DNA of 64,000 nt from Streptomyces venezuelae (GCF_008642295.1 NZ_CP029190.1:4509501-4573500); one strand, 5' to 3'; shown: positions 8,011-16,446, counted from the first letter of the stretch. Notes: generated from the letters alone by a model not told the origin. Numbers and translations are program-made.

Positions 8011-8736
8011 TCAGCCCCGCAGGGAGCGGCCGAAACCGGAGGCCAGGGGCATCCGCAGGCCCAGCGGCGGCGGTGCCGCCAGGGCATCCGTGACCGGGCG
8101 GGACCACCGGCTGCCCAGCACCGCCCCGAGTACGAAGTCCACGCCCAGTGCGACCACTTCGGCCCGGTGCTCGCGCAGCGCATGGCCGTCCGAGTGGACC
8201 TCGAACCGGCAGGTCGAACGATTCGCCTTCTTGGCCCGGGCCGCCAGCCGGAAGGACAGCTCCGGATCCGTACGGTCGTCATTGGTGCCGTGCACGATCA
8301 GCACCTGCCGTCCGGCCAGCTGCTTCACCGGTTCCGGTGATCCGTCCGGCGCCGCCTCCGGCAGACAAGGGGCGATCGCCAGCACCGAGTTGACCGACGG
8401 ATGGCCCGCGCCGCGGAGCGCGGTCAGACCGCCGGCCCCGTAGCCGGCCAGGCAGACCGGGACGTCGCCGTAGCGGCGCACCACCTCGTCCGCCGCCCCG
8501 CCGGTCCCGCCGGCGCTGCCGTCCGCGCCCTGTACCAGGTGGGTGACCAGGCCCGCGGTGCCGCCCGCCCGGGCCAGGGCCCGCGCCAGCGGGCGTACCG
8601 GCCCGGGGGATAAGGGGGACATTCCTGGGCGGCCCGGGAACAGGAGCACCACGCCGCTGACCGCCCCGCCGGAGCCATCCGCGCCGCCCGCCCGCCCCAG
8701 GCGTGCCCCGCGGTCCGGCTTCGCATGCTGTGCCAT
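8011..8736 (-). CDS. Small alpha/beta-hydrolase-fold protein with altered nucleophile elbow
   Basis: A 241-residue protein resembling dienelactone-hydrolase or small esterase folds: VVLLFPGRPG near the first strand, LAGYGAGGLTALRG at the nucleophile elbow, VLIVHGTNDDRTDPE at the acid strand and SDGHALREH at the catalytic His position. The elbow reads Gly-Tyr-Gly-Ala-Gly, so the usual serine or cysteine nucleophile is missing. It may be a non-catalytic binding protein or use another residue. The ATG at 8736 is divergent from add; the gap holds the add promoter. Confidence 0.7.
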   Translation of the reverse strand: MAQHAKPDRGARLGRAGGADGSGGAVSGVVLLFPGRPGMSPLSPGPVRPLARALARAGGTAGLVTHLVQGADGSAGGTGGAADEVVRRYGDVPVCLAGYGAGGLTALRGAGHPSVNSVLAIAPCLPEAAPDGSPEPVKQLAGRQVLIVHGTNDDRTDPELSFRLAARAKKANRSTCRFEVHSDGHALREHRAEVVALGVDFVLGAVLGSRWSRPVTDALAAPPPLGLRMPLASGFGRSLRG

Positions 8737-8822
8737 GGCGGAACAGTCTCAGACCCCGAGGTGTATGCCACCCGTCCGCACGGTCACTGTTACGTATCGA
8801 CGGCCCGGATCGCACTGGTGCT

Positions 8823-8843
8823 CTACGCGCGTAGGAGTAGAGT
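8823..8843 (+). promoter_or_regulatory. add promoter with palindromic operator CTACGCGCGTAG
   Basis: The perfect 12-bp palindrome CTACGCGCGTAG occupies 8823-8834. A -10 like hexamer TAGAGT (8838-8843) follows, then six bases and the ATG of add at 8850, which implies a leaderless transcript. The same palindrome stands before deoC and the purine nucleoside phosphorylase gene. Confidence 0.75.
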
Positions 8844-8849
8844 GCGCAG

Positions 8850-9998
8850 ATGACGAGCGAGACCCCCAACCTGCCCACTCCGGACCAGATCCGCCGCTCC
8901 CCGAAGGTGCTGCTGCACGACCACCTCGACGGCGGTCTGCGTCCCGGGACCATCATCGAGCTGGCCGCGGCGGCCGGTTACGAGAGCCTCCCCGAGACCG
9001 ATGCCGACAAGCTGGGCATCTGGTTCCGCGAAGCCGCCGACTCCGGATCCCTGCCGCGCTACCTGGAGACGTTCGCGCACACCTGCGCCGTCATGCAGAC
9101 CAAGGAGGCCCTCTTCCGGGTCGCCGCCGAGTGCGCCGAGGACCTGGCCGAGGACGGCGTCGTGTACGCCGAGATCCGCTACGCCCCCGAGCAGCACCTG
9201 GAAGCCGGCCTGACCCTCGAAGAGGTCGTCGAGGCGGTCAACGACGGCTTCCGCGAGGGTGAGCGGCGCGCCAAGGCCAACGGCCACCGCATCCGGGTCG
9301 GCGCCCTGCTGACCGCGATGCGCCACGCGGCCCGTGCCCTGGAGATCGCGGAGCTCGCCAACCGCTACCGCGACCACGGCGTGGTCGGCTTCGACATCGC
9401 CGGTGCCGAGGCCGGGTTCCCTCCCACCCGCCACCTCGACGCCTTCGAGTACCTCAAGCGCGAGAACAACCACTTCACCATCCACGCGGGCGAGGCCTTC
9501 GGCCTGCCCTCGATCTGGCAGGCCCTGCAGTGGTGCGGCGCCGACCGGCTCGGCCACGGTGTGAAGATCATCGATGACATCGAGGTCGCCGCCGACGGCT
9601 CGGTCACGCTGGGCCGGCTGGCCTCGTACGTCCGGGACAAGCGCATCCCGCTGGAGATGTGCCCCACCTCGAACCTGCAGACGGGCGCCGCAGCCTCCTA
9701 CGCCGAGCACCCGATCGGCCTGCTGCGCAAGCTGCACTTCCGGCTGACGGTCAACACCGACAACCGTCTGATGAGCGGCACCAGCATGAGCCGCGAGTTC
9801 GAGCACCTGGTCGACACCTTCGGCTACACGCTCGACGACATGCAGTGGTTCACCGTCAATGCGATGAAGTCCGCGTTCATTCCTTTCGATGAACGACTGG
9901 CGATGATCAACGACGTGATCAAGCCCGGCTATGCGGAGCTGAAGTCCGAGTGGCTGTTCCGGCAGACCGTCTCCACCAGCGGTTCCGTCTCGGCCTAG
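8850..9998 (+). CDS. add: Adenosine deaminase
   Basis: A 382-residue cytosolic metal-dependent amidohydrolase that converts adenosine and deoxyadenosine to inosine forms. The zinc and catalytic motifs are present: HDHLDGG near residue 24, HAGEAFG near 215, LGHGVKI near 238 and NTDNRLMSG near 310. The ATG at 8850 lies six bases after a TAGAGT -10 element, so the message is probably leaderless. The promoter carries the CTACGCGCGTAG palindrome shared with deoC and purine nucleoside phosphorylase, enzymes that act on the same pathway. A strong hairpin ends the transcript, so it looks monocistronic. Confidence 0.96.
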   Translation: MTSETPNLPTPDQIRRSPKVLLHDHLDGGLRPGTIIELAAAAGYESLPETDADKLGIWFREAADSGSLPRYLETFAHTCAVMQTKEALFRVAAECAEDLAEDGVVYAEIRYAPEQHLEAGLTLEEVVEAVNDGFREGERRAKANGHRIRVGALLTAMRHAARALEIAELANRYRDHGVVGFDIAGAEAGFPPTRHLDAFEYLKRENNHFTIHAGEAFGLPSIWQALQWCGADRLGHGVKIIDDIEVAADGSVTLGRLASYVRDKRIPLEMCPTSNLQTGAAASYAEHPIGLLRKLHFRLTVNTDNRLMSGTSMSREFEHLVDTFGYTLDDMQWFTVNAMKSAFIPFDERLAMINDVIKPGYAELKSEWLFRQTVSTSGSVSA

Positions 9999-10017
9999 GT
10001 CAGAGCATCACCATGTG

Positions 10018-10051
10018 AAAGCGCCCGGGAGTGGCATATCCCGGGCGCTTT
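10018..10051 (+). terminator. Terminator after add
   Basis: AAAGCGCCCGGGA (10018-10030) pairs perfectly with TCCCGGGCGCTTT (10039-10051) over 13 bp with an eight-base loop. The right arm ends in TTTCTC, as expected for an intrinsic terminator. Confidence 0.9.
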
Positions 10052-10138
10052 CTCATATCAAAGGATGTTTGCGGGGCGGGGTTTGAACTGGCTAGTTTGC
10101 GGAGCCGCTCAAATTCCCTGTCGCAAGGACGATCCTTC

Positions 10139-10405
10139 ATGAAGCAGTCAGCTGCCAAGACCCTCGGTGTCGCCGTCCTCGGTGCTGCCTTCGCCGCTTC
10201 CGCCGCCGGTGCCGCCTCGGCCTCTGCCCTGCCCCAGCTGGGCGCCACCGACGCGCTGGGCGTGGTGACCAACACCGCCGAGTCGCTCACCCACAAGCAG
10301 GCCGGCCAGGAGGGTCAGGCGACCGACGCCGCCGCGCCGCTCAACTCGCTGACCGGCTCCCTGGGCGGGCTTCCCCTCGCCGGACAGCTTCCGCTCGGCG
10401 GCTGA
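10139..10405 (+). CDS. Small secreted protein of unknown function
   Basis: An 88-residue protein. MKQSAAKTLGVAVLGAAFAASAAGAASA is a clear signal peptide; the mature part is about 60 residues, rich in Leu, Gly and Ala, with no cysteine and the ending LGGLPLAGQLPLGG. An AAGGA ribosome-binding site sits about eight bases upstream of ATG 10139. I do not recognise a family beyond the many small exported streptomycete proteins of this composition. A second small exported protein of similar style is at 16526-16873. Confidence 0.75.
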   Translation: MKQSAAKTLGVAVLGAAFAASAAGAASASALPQLGATDALGVVTNTAESLTHKQAGQEGQATDAAAPLNSLTGSLGGLPLAGQLPLGG

Positions 10406-10423
10406 TTCGCGACTCGCACGTCC

Positions 10424-10470
10424 GCACGGTGGGCGTACGGCTGTTCGCGCAGCTGCGCGTCCCACCGTGC
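10424..10470 (+). terminator. Long-loop inverted repeat after the small secreted protein
   Basis: GCACGGTGGG (10424-10433) pairs with CCCACCGTGC (10461-10470). The 27-base interior holds a further small palindrome, CGCAGCTGCG. It begins 19 bases after the stop codon and is a plausible terminator, though it has no T run. Confidence 0.55.
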
Positions 10471-10527
10471 CGTGTGCCACGATCACCCCCAACCACCGCT
10501 CTCCACACGGGGTATGAGGTCTCGGTC

Positions 10528-11274
10528 ATGCGTGTGAAGTCATCCGCGGCGAGTGCCGCCGTGCTGCCCGTTCTGCTTCCCGTACTGCTGCTCGGAGCCG
10601 TCGGCTGCAGCGGCGACCCGGACAGCGGCCCGGCCGCGGACAAGAGCCCCGACCCCAAGGGATCCGCCGCCGCGGGGGCCCCCGGCGCGCCCCCGGCCGC
10701 CCGTACCCCGCTGGAGAGGGCCGCCCTGACCCAGGGCGATCTCGCCGGGTACCAGGTCTCCGCGCAGGGCAAGAACCCGAACGCCCCCGACGGTCAGCCG
10801 CAGTCCGACAAGAAGGCCTGCCAGCCGCTCGCCGACATCATGGGCGACAAGCCCGACCCGGCGGCCGAGGAGACCGTGAACCGGGGCATCGGCTCACAGA
10901 AGCAGCTCGGGCTGGCCGTCTCCGCCTCGCTCAGCGCGTACTCCGAGGCGGACGCCAAGCGGCTGATGGGGCGGCTCCGGGACGCCGTGGCCGCCTGCGG
11001 GGGCGGCTTCACCGCCACGGTGGAGAAGCAGTCCGGCAGCTACAGCCAGGTCAAGTCGGTCGCGTACAAGACGGGCGGCGACGAGAGCGTCAGCTGGACC
11101 ACCGTCGCCGCGGCCGAGGGCGTCTCGGCGCAGGTCCACCTGGTGGTGGTCCGCGAGGGGGCGACCGTCGTACGGCTCATGGGGCTCAATGTGGCCGGTG
11201 CCAAGACCGCCGTCGAAGTCCCGCACGAGGTCGTGGACAAGCAGCTCGAAAAGGTCGGGCAGCACATCGGCTGA
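10528..11274 (+). CDS. Putative lipoprotein
   Basis: A 248-residue protein. The signal sequence ends in a lipobox (LLLGAVGC, lipidated Cys near residue 27). A low-complexity Pro/Ala/Lys linker runs to about residue 60, then a folded domain with CQPLADIMGDKP and AVAACGGGFTATV, whose two cysteines may form a disulfide. The latter part looks like the extracellular sensor-type beta domains found in actinobacterial lipoproteins. The ATG at 10528 has GAGGT seven bases upstream. The convergent PspC gene ends one base after this stop. Function unknown. Confidence 0.78.
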   Translation: MRVKSSAASAAVLPVLLPVLLLGAVGCSGDPDSGPAADKSPDPKGSAAAGAPGAPPAARTPLERAALTQGDLAGYQVSAQGKNPNAPDGQPQSDKKACQPLADIMGDKPDPAAEETVNRGIGSQKQLGLAVSASLSAYSEADAKRLMGRLRDAVAACGGGFTATVEKQSGSYSQVKSVAYKTGGDESVSWTTVAAAEGVSAQVHLVVVREGATVVRLMGLNVAGAKTAVEVPHEVVDKQLEKVGQHIG

Positions 11275-11275
11275 A

Positions 11276-11476
11276 TCACCAGGCGGTGGACGCCGACTTC
11301 TCGTTCGGCAGCAGCACCCACAGGGCCAGGTAGATCAGGAACTGCGGGCCGGGCAGCAGGCACGAGACGACGAATATGAGACGCATGGTGTTCGCGGACA
11401 TTCCGAAGCGTCGCGCGAGACCGGCACAGACTCCGCCGATCCACCGTCCGTCACGGGGGCGGGCAAGGGCGCTCAT
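11276..11476 (-). CDS. PspC-domain small membrane protein
   Basis: A 66-residue protein that is essentially one PspC domain: RPRDGRWIGGVCAGLARRFGMSANTMRLIFVVSCLLPGPQF followed by a hydrophobic helix, LIYLALWVLLP. PspC proteins sit in the cytoplasmic membrane and take part in envelope stress responses. A strong AAGGAGA site precedes ATG 11476. It is transcribed away from the VanZ gene side and converges on the lipoprotein gene. Confidence 0.88.
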   Translation of the reverse strand: MSALARPRDGRWIGGVCAGLARRFGMSANTMRLIFVVSCLLPGPQFLIYLALWVLLPNEKSASTAW

Positions 11477-11529
11477 GGTTTCTCCTTCTTGAGGTGCCGC
11501 TGTACGGCTTCACCGCTTTCTGCGGTACC

Positions 11530-12162
11530 TCAATACTCCCGCGGCACCGCCGACAGAACGTCGGTCCACGGTGCCGGCCCGACCCTGGGAATTCTCGGGG
11601 TCCGGCCCTGAGAAACCTGAGAAACCTGCGCCTTTTCCGCCCGGGACTCCCGGGACTCCCGGGATTCCTGCGCTTCCCGGACCGAACGGGTCCGCCGCAG
11701 CCGCGCCCGCCCGGCCGGCACCACGGCCAGGTGCGCGAGCACCACCCCCGTCGTGTTCAGCAGCACCGAGTCCACGTTCACCACCTGGCCTGGCACCGCC
11801 GTCTGCAGCAGTTCGATCACCAGGGAGATCAGCGCGCCCGCGGCGGCGGTCCGGGTCAGCGAGGACCAGGCGGCCAGCGGCGAGGGCGCGAGCCGGCCGC
11901 TGACCAGCGGCAGCAGCACCCCGAGCGGGGCCAGCAGAGCCAGCGAGGAGCCGATCCGCCGGGCCGCCTCCAGCACCCCGTACGCCAGATCGTCCCGGAT
12001 CCCGGCCAGCGGGGTCAGATTGGGCGCGGCGGCCCATGGCACGTCCAGGGGCCGCAGCGTCAGCCAGCCGACGAGCACCAGATGGGCGGCCAGGAGTACG
12101 CCGCCGAGCACCCGGAGCCGGAGTGGTATGGCGGCACTGCCGCCGGCCTCATGACGCTGCAC
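11530..12162 (-). CDS. VanZ-family membrane protein
   Basis: A 210-residue protein with four or five hydrophobic segments and the VanZ pattern: LTLRPL, an NLTPLAGI-like segment, GVLLPL, and SLVIELLQTAVPGQVVNVDSVLLNTTGVVLAHL. VanZ-like proteins are implicated in resistance to cell-wall-targeting lipopeptides and glycopeptides, but this copy has no resistance-cluster context. The last 50 residues are a hydrophilic tail whose SRESRES and QVSQVSQ repeats come from 9-bp tandem repeats in the DNA (11608-11668). It lies 53 bp upstream of pspC on the same strand. Confidence 0.85.
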   Translation of the reverse strand: MQRHEAGGSAAIPLRLRVLGGVLLAAHLVLVGWLTLRPLDVPWAAAPNLTPLAGIRDDLAYGVLEAARRIGSSLALLAPLGVLLPLVSGRLAPSPLAAWSSLTRTAAAGALISLVIELLQTAVPGQVVNVDSVLLNTTGVVLAHLAVVPAGRARLRRTRSVREAQESRESRESRAEKAQVSQVSQGRTPRIPRVGPAPWTDVLSAVPREY

Positions 12163-12222
12163 ACCTGCAAGGACGCGGCCCGCAGTGGCCGCGGTTCCGC
12201 CCGGCGGGCCGCCCGGCCGCCC

Positions 12223-12858
12223 CTAACGGGTGAGGAGCAGCACAATCAGCAGCACCGCGCCCGCCACCGCCGGCGCGATGATCTCGTAGGCCCAGCGCAC
12301 GCTCACCGGCCCCTGCGCGCCCTCCCGCTTCGCACCCCGCTCGGCGAGCTCGCGCAGCTCGTCCACGTGCTGGTCGGCCTGCGCGCGCGGGTTCTCGGTC
12401 CCCAGCACCGCGGGGTCGGTCTCGCCCCGGCGGCTCAGCGCCTCCCGGCGGGCGATCTGCCGGTTGGCCTTCTTGCGGTCCCGCAGCGAGACCGGGATGG
12501 CCCACAGCTGGTACTTCGCGTCCTCGGTCAGCACCTCGGCGGAGTACCCGGACCGGAGGTCGGCCACCGCCCCCCAGGGCAGCTCGATGCTGCGGAAGGG
12601 ATTGCGCACCCGCAGCCGGTCGGCGCCCGCGAACACCGCGGGCCGCAGGGTGAAGGCCACCGTCAGCGGCATCGTGAGCAGCGCCCCGGCAACCCCGTAC
12701 CAGGGGGCGTTCCCCTTGCCCCGCACGATGGCGTCCCCGCACAGCCAGACCAGCAGGGCGAGCAGCAGCACCCCGCCGACGATGGCCATCGGGGAGCGGT
12801 ACACACGGTCCTGGTACACCGGCTCGTCGGAGGGGGACGCGGGGGAGGGGCTCGTCAT
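12223..12858 (-). CDS. PH-domain-like (bPH6) membrane protein
   Basis: A 211-residue protein. Two N-terminal transmembrane helices (AIVGGVLLLALLVWLCGDAIV and a second ending near TLRPAVF) precede a bacterial PH-like domain (ADRLRVRNPFRSIELPWGAVADLRSGYSAEVL...YQLWAIPVSLRDRKKANRQ), and a third helix lies at the C-terminus. It is a common actinobacterial arrangement with no established role. The ATG at 12858 (MTSPSPASPSDEP) is preferred to the ATG 20 codons upstream, which would run into the deoC control region. The gene is divergent from deoC. Confidence 0.75.
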   Translation of the reverse strand: MTSPSPASPSDEPVYQDRVYRSPMAIVGGVLLLALLVWLCGDAIVRGKGNAPWYGVAGALLTMPLTVAFTLRPAVFAGADRLRVRNPFRSIELPWGAVADLRSGYSAEVLTEDAKYQLWAIPVSLRDRKKANRQIARREALSRRGETDPAVLGTENPRAQADQHVDELRELAERGAKREGAQGPVSVRWAYEIIAPAVAGAVLLIVLLLTR

Positions 12859-12937
12859 GCCGCCGATTCTGCCGTACGCCTCCGGGGCGGGCTCGCGCGG
12901 ATGCGACGTACGCCGCACAGATGTGCACCCGAGGGGG

Positions 12938-12967
12938 GTGACAGGTTGCTACGCGCGTAGATATGCT
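12938..12967 (+). promoter_or_regulatory. deoC promoter with palindromic operator CTACGCGCGTAG
   Basis: A -35-like GTGACA (12938-12943) and -10-like TATGCT (12962-12967) are separated by 18 bp. The perfect palindrome CTACGCGCGTAG (12949-12960) fills the spacer, so a bound protein would block RNA polymerase. Six bases separate the -10 from GTG 12974, as in add. Confidence 0.75.
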
Positions 12968-12973
12968 CATCTG

Positions 12974-13942
12974 GTGACCATGCCCACCACCCTCACCGCA
13001 TTCGCTGACGTGACGACGTCCGACAGTGCGCTGCGCCGCTTCCTGCATGGGTTGCCCGGCGTGGACGCCGTCGGCCTGGAGGCCCGCGCGGCCGGCCTCG
13101 GTACGCGTTCGATCAAGACCACGGCCAAGGCGTACGCCATCGACCTGGCCATTTCGATGATCGACCTGACCACGCTGGAAGGCGCGGACACCCCGGGCAA
13201 GGTCCGGGCGCTCGCCGCCAAGGCCGTTCATCCCGACCCGACCGACCGCACCACCCCGATGACCGCCGCCGTGTGCGTCTACCCGGACATGGTGGCCACC
13301 GCGAAGGCGGCCCTGAACGGCGCCGACGTCAAGGTCGCCTCCGTGGCCACCGCCTTCCCGGCGGGCCGGGCGGCCCTGCCCGTGAAGCTGGCCGACACCC
13401 GGGACGCCGTCGCCGCCGGCGCCGACGAGATCGACATGGTCATCGACCGTGGCGCCTTCCTCGCCGGCCGCTACCTGGAGACGTACGAGCTGATCAAGGC
13501 CGTGAAGGAGGCGTGCGTCCGCGAGGACGGCACCGCCGCCCGGCTGAAGGTCATCTTCGAGACCGGCGAGCTGTCGACCTACGACAACATCCGCCGCGCC
13601 TCCTGGATCGGCATGCTCGCGGGCGCCGACTTCATCAAGACCTCCACCGGCAAGGTCGGGGTCAACGCCACTCCCGCCAACACCCTGCTGATGCTCGAAG
13701 CCGTCCGCGACTTCAAGGCGCAGACTGGAATCCAGATCGGTGTGAAGCCGGCGGGCGGCATCCGGACCACCAAGGACGCGATCAAGTTCCTGGTCCTGGT
13801 CAACGAGACCGCGGGCGAGGACTGGCTGACCAACGAATGGTTCCGGTTCGGCGCCTCCAGCCTGCTGAACGACCTGCTCATGCAGCGCCAGAAGCTCGCC
13901 ACCGGCCGCTACTCCGGTCCCGACTACGTGACGGTGGACTGA
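12974..13942 (+). CDS. deoC: Deoxyribose-phosphate aldolase
   Basis: A class I aldolase of about 322 residues that splits 2-deoxyribose-5-phosphate into glyceraldehyde-3-phosphate and acetaldehyde. The Schiff-base region GADFIKTSTGKVGVNATP is near residue 220, followed by IGVKPAGGIRTTKDA (second active-site lysine). The length fits the long, eukaryote-like DeoC group. The start is either GTG 12974, at leaderless distance from the -10, or ATG 12980 two codons on. The next gene, an aldehyde dehydrogenase, begins five bases after the stop and could oxidise the acetaldehyde product. The operator links control to add and purine nucleoside phosphorylase. Confidence 0.95.
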   Translation: MTMPTTLTAFADVTTSDSALRRFLHGLPGVDAVGLEARAAGLGTRSIKTTAKAYAIDLAISMIDLTTLEGADTPGKVRALAAKAVHPDPTDRTTPMTAAVCVYPDMVATAKAALNGADVKVASVATAFPAGRAALPVKLADTRDAVAAGADEIDMVIDRGAFLAGRYLETYELIKAVKEACVREDGTAARLKVIFETGELSTYDNIRRASWIGMLAGADFIKTSTGKVGVNATPANTLLMLEAVRDFKAQTGIQIGVKPAGGIRTTKDAIKFLVLVNETAGEDWLTNEWFRFGASSLLNDLLMQRQKLATGRYSGPDYVTVD

Positions 13943-13947
13943 TCACC

Positions 13948-15384
13948 ATGGCATCTCTTTTCGAGTACGCACCGGCTCCCGAGTCGCGCTCCGTCGTCGA
14001 CATCGCGCCCTCCTACGGCCTCTTCATCGACGGTGAGTTCACCGACGCGGCCGACGGCAAGGTCTTCAAGACCGTCAGCCCCTCCAGCGAGGAGGTGCTG
14101 GCCGAGGTCGCCCAGGCCGGCGCCGCCGATGTCGACCGCGCGGTAAAGGCCGCCCGCAAGGCCTTCTCCGGCTGGTCCGCGCTGCCCGGGTCCGAGCGCG
14201 CCAAGTACCTCTTCCGGATCGCCCGGATCATCCAGGAGCGCAGCCGCGAGCTGGCCGTCCTGGAGACCCTGGACAACGGAAAGCCGATCAAGGAGACCCG
14301 CGACGCGGACCTCCCGCTGGTCGCCGCGCACTTCTTCTACTACGCCGGCTGGGCCGACAAGCTCGACCACGCCGGCTACGGCCCGAACCCGCGCCCGCTG
14401 GGTGTGGCCGGCCAGGTCATCCCGTGGAACTTCCCGCTGCTGATGCTGGCGTGGAAGATCGCCCCGGCGCTCGCCGCCGGCAACACGGTCGTTCTGAAGC
14501 CCGCCGAGACCACCCCGCTGTCGGCGCTGTTCTTCGCGGACATCTGCCGCCAGGCCGGTCTGCCCAAGGGTGTCGTCAACATCCTTCCCGGCTACGGGGA
14601 CACCGGCGCGGCCCTGGTCGAGCACCCGGACGTCAACAAGGTCGCCTTCACCGGCTCCACCGCGGTCGGCAAGGCCATCGCCCGCCAGGTCGCCGGCACC
14701 GACAAGAAGGTCACCCTGGAGCTGGGCGGCAAGGGCGCCAACATCGTCTTCGACGACGCCCCCATCGACCAGGCCGTCGAGGGCATCGTCGGCGGCATCT
14801 TCTTCAACCAGGGCCAGGTCTGCTGCGCGGGCTCCCGCCTGCTGGTCCAGGAGTCGATCCACGACGAGCTGCTGGACTCGCTCAAGCGCCGTCTGAGCAC
14901 CCTGCGGCTGGGCGACCCGCTGGACAAGAACACCGACATCGGTGCGATCAACTCCGCCGAGCAGCTGGCCCGGATCACCGCGCTCGCCGAGCAGGGCGAG
15001 GCCGAGGGCGCCGAGCGCTGGTCCCCGGCCTGTGAGATCCCGTCCGCCGGCTACTGGTTCGCCCCGACGCTCTTCACGAACGTCACCCAGGCGCACACCA
15101 TCGCCCGCGACGAGATCTTCGGCCCGGTGCTGTCCGTGCTGACCTTCCGTACCCCGGACGAGGCCGTGGCCAAGGCCAACAACAGCCAGTACGGCCTGTC
15201 CGCCGGCATCTGGACGGAGAAGGGCTCGCGCATCCTCGCGGTCGCGGGCAAGCTCCGCGCGGGTGTGGTGTGGGCCAACACGTTCAACAAGTTCGACCCG
15301 ACCTCGCCCTTCGGCGGCTACAAGGAGTCGGGCTTCGGCCGCGAGGGCGGCCGTCACGGTCTGGAGGCCTACCTCGATGTCTGA
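13948..15384 (+). CDS. Aldehyde dehydrogenase, catalytically complete
   Basis: A 478-residue NAD(P)-dependent aldehyde dehydrogenase. VIPWNFPLLM (near 150) starts the nucleotide-binding signature, FTGSTAVGKAI is near 235, the general-base Glu is in VTLELGGKGANI (near 258), and the catalytic Cys lies in FFNQGQVCCAGSR (near 293). It starts five bases after deoC and overlaps the next gene by eight bases, so deoC, this gene and the truncated paralogue form one operon. Acetaldehyde from the DeoC reaction is the obvious candidate substrate, by context only. Confidence 0.93.
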   Translation: MASLFEYAPAPESRSVVDIAPSYGLFIDGEFTDAADGKVFKTVSPSSEEVLAEVAQAGAADVDRAVKAARKAFSGWSALPGSERAKYLFRIARIIQERSRELAVLETLDNGKPIKETRDADLPLVAAHFFYYAGWADKLDHAGYGPNPRPLGVAGQVIPWNFPLLMLAWKIAPALAAGNTVVLKPAETTPLSALFFADICRQAGLPKGVVNILPGYGDTGAALVEHPDVNKVAFTGSTAVGKAIARQVAGTDKKVTLELGGKGANIVFDDAPIDQAVEGIVGGIFFNQGQVCCAGSRLLVQESIHDELLDSLKRRLSTLRLGDPLDKNTDIGAINSAEQLARITALAEQGEAEGAERWSPACEIPSAGYWFAPTLFTNVTQAHTIARDEIFGPVLSVLTFRTPDEAVAKANNSQYGLSAGIWTEKGSRILAVAGKLRAGVVWANTFNKFDPTSPFGGYKESGFGREGGRHGLEAYLDV

Positions 15385-16276
15385 GAAGTCCGAGCAGCGT
15401 CTGAGCGTCTTCAAGACCTACAAGCTGTACGTGGGGGGCAAGTTCCCGCGTTCGGAGAGCGGCCGGGTGTACGAGGTGACTGACGCCAAGGGCAAGTGGC
15501 TGGCCAACGCTCCCCTGTCCTCCCGCAAGGACGCCCGTGACGCGGTCGTCGCGGCCCGCAAGGCCTTCGGCGGCTGGTCGGGCGCCACCGCGTACAACCG
15601 CGGCCAGATCCTCTACCGCATCGCCGAGATGCTGGAGGGGCGCCGGGACCAGTTCGTCCGCGAGGTCGGCGAGGCCGAGGGCCTGTCGAAGTCGAAGGCG
15701 GCGGCGGTCGTGGACGCGGCCATCGACCGCTGGGTCTGGTACGCGGGCTGGACCGACAAGATCGCCCAGATCGTGGGCGGGGCCAACCCGGTCGCGGGGC
15801 CGTACTTCAACCTCTCCACCCCGGAGCCGACCGGTGTCGTCACCGTCGTGGCCCCGCAGGAGTCGTCCTTCCTGGGCCTGGTCTCGGTGATCGCCCCGGT
15901 GATCGCGACCGGCAACACGGTGGTCGTCATCGCCTCGGAGAAGTCCCCGCTCCCGGCCCTCTCCCTGGGCGAGGTGCTGGCCACCTCGGACCTGCCCGGC
16001 GGCGTGGTCAACATCCTGTCCGGCAAGGCCGGCGAGATGGCTCCGCACCTGGCGTCCCACCAGGACGTCAACGCGATCGACCTGGCCGGCGCGGATGCGG
16101 CCCTCGCCAAGGAGCTGGAGGTCGCGGCTGCCGACAACCTCAAGCGCGTCCTGCGTCCACAGCCTGTGGACGACTGGACCGCCGACCCGGGCACGCACCG
16201 CATGACGGCGTTCCTGGAAACCAAGACCGTGTGGCACCCCACGGGTTCCCTCGGCGCGTCGGGCTCGGCCTACTAG
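15377..16276 (+). CDS. Truncated, non-catalytic aldehyde dehydrogenase-like protein
   Basis: A 299-residue protein that aligns by eye with the first 270 residues of aldehyde dehydrogenases (VVAARKAFGGWSGATAYNRGQILYRIAEMLEGRRDQF, then VVTVVAPQESSFLGLVSVIAPVIATGNTVVVIAS). It ends before the catalytic cysteine domain; the general-base LELGGK segment is missing and the C-terminus is a short unrelated tail. The reading frame is intact and codon use is normal, so it looks like a maintained protein and not a pseudogene. It overlaps the active enzyme gene by eight bases. This resembles the ALDH16 family, in which a catalytic and a degenerate domain are fused. It is probably a partner subunit. Confidence 0.82.
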   Translation: MSEKSEQRLSVFKTYKLYVGGKFPRSESGRVYEVTDAKGKWLANAPLSSRKDARDAVVAARKAFGGWSGATAYNRGQILYRIAEMLEGRRDQFVREVGEAEGLSKSKAAAVVDAAIDRWVWYAGWTDKIAQIVGGANPVAGPYFNLSTPEPTGVVTVVAPQESSFLGLVSVIAPVIATGNTVVVIASEKSPLPALSLGEVLATSDLPGGVVNILSGKAGEMAPHLASHQDVNAIDLAGADAALAKELEVAAADNLKRVLRPQPVDDWTADPGTHRMTAFLETKTVWHPTGSLGASGSAY

Positions 16277-16306
16277 GCCGTCCAGGCCCGCACGCACACA
16301 GGACCG

Positions 16307-16338
16307 GCCCCGGCAGCGAACCCCCGCGCTGCCGGGGC
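16307..16338 (+). terminator. Terminator of the deoC operon
   Basis: GCCCCGGCAGCG (16307-16318) and CGCTGCCGGGGC (16327-16338) form a perfect 12-bp stem with an eight-base loop. It lies 30 bases after the last stop of the operon. Confidence 0.85.
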
Positions 16339-16410
16339 TGCCCCCTGGGCTCGGTTCGCCTCCGGGGCCGCTGCTGTCGGCTCCAGGAGGACGTGCGTCC
16401 TCAGAAACGC

Positions 16411-16446
16411 TCGTTCTCCCCCAGGCTTCGCCCGGGGGGACCCCCA
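16411..16446. repeat. Hairpin-forming CCCCCAGGCTTCGCCCGGGGG element
   Basis: This block has C-rich and G-rich arms around AGGCTTCGCC and is followed by ACCCCCAC. It resembles a dispersed intergenic hairpin that I associate with Streptomyces genomes. It lies between the two convergent transcription units and may be a second terminator for the minus-strand secreted-protein gene. Confidence 0.5.

Noticed and set aside
10068..10106. GTTTGCGGGGCG / GTTTGCGGAGCC direct repeat as an operator for the small secreted protein
   Set aside because: The repeat is short and imperfect, with no dyad symmetry and no other copy; it may be chance.
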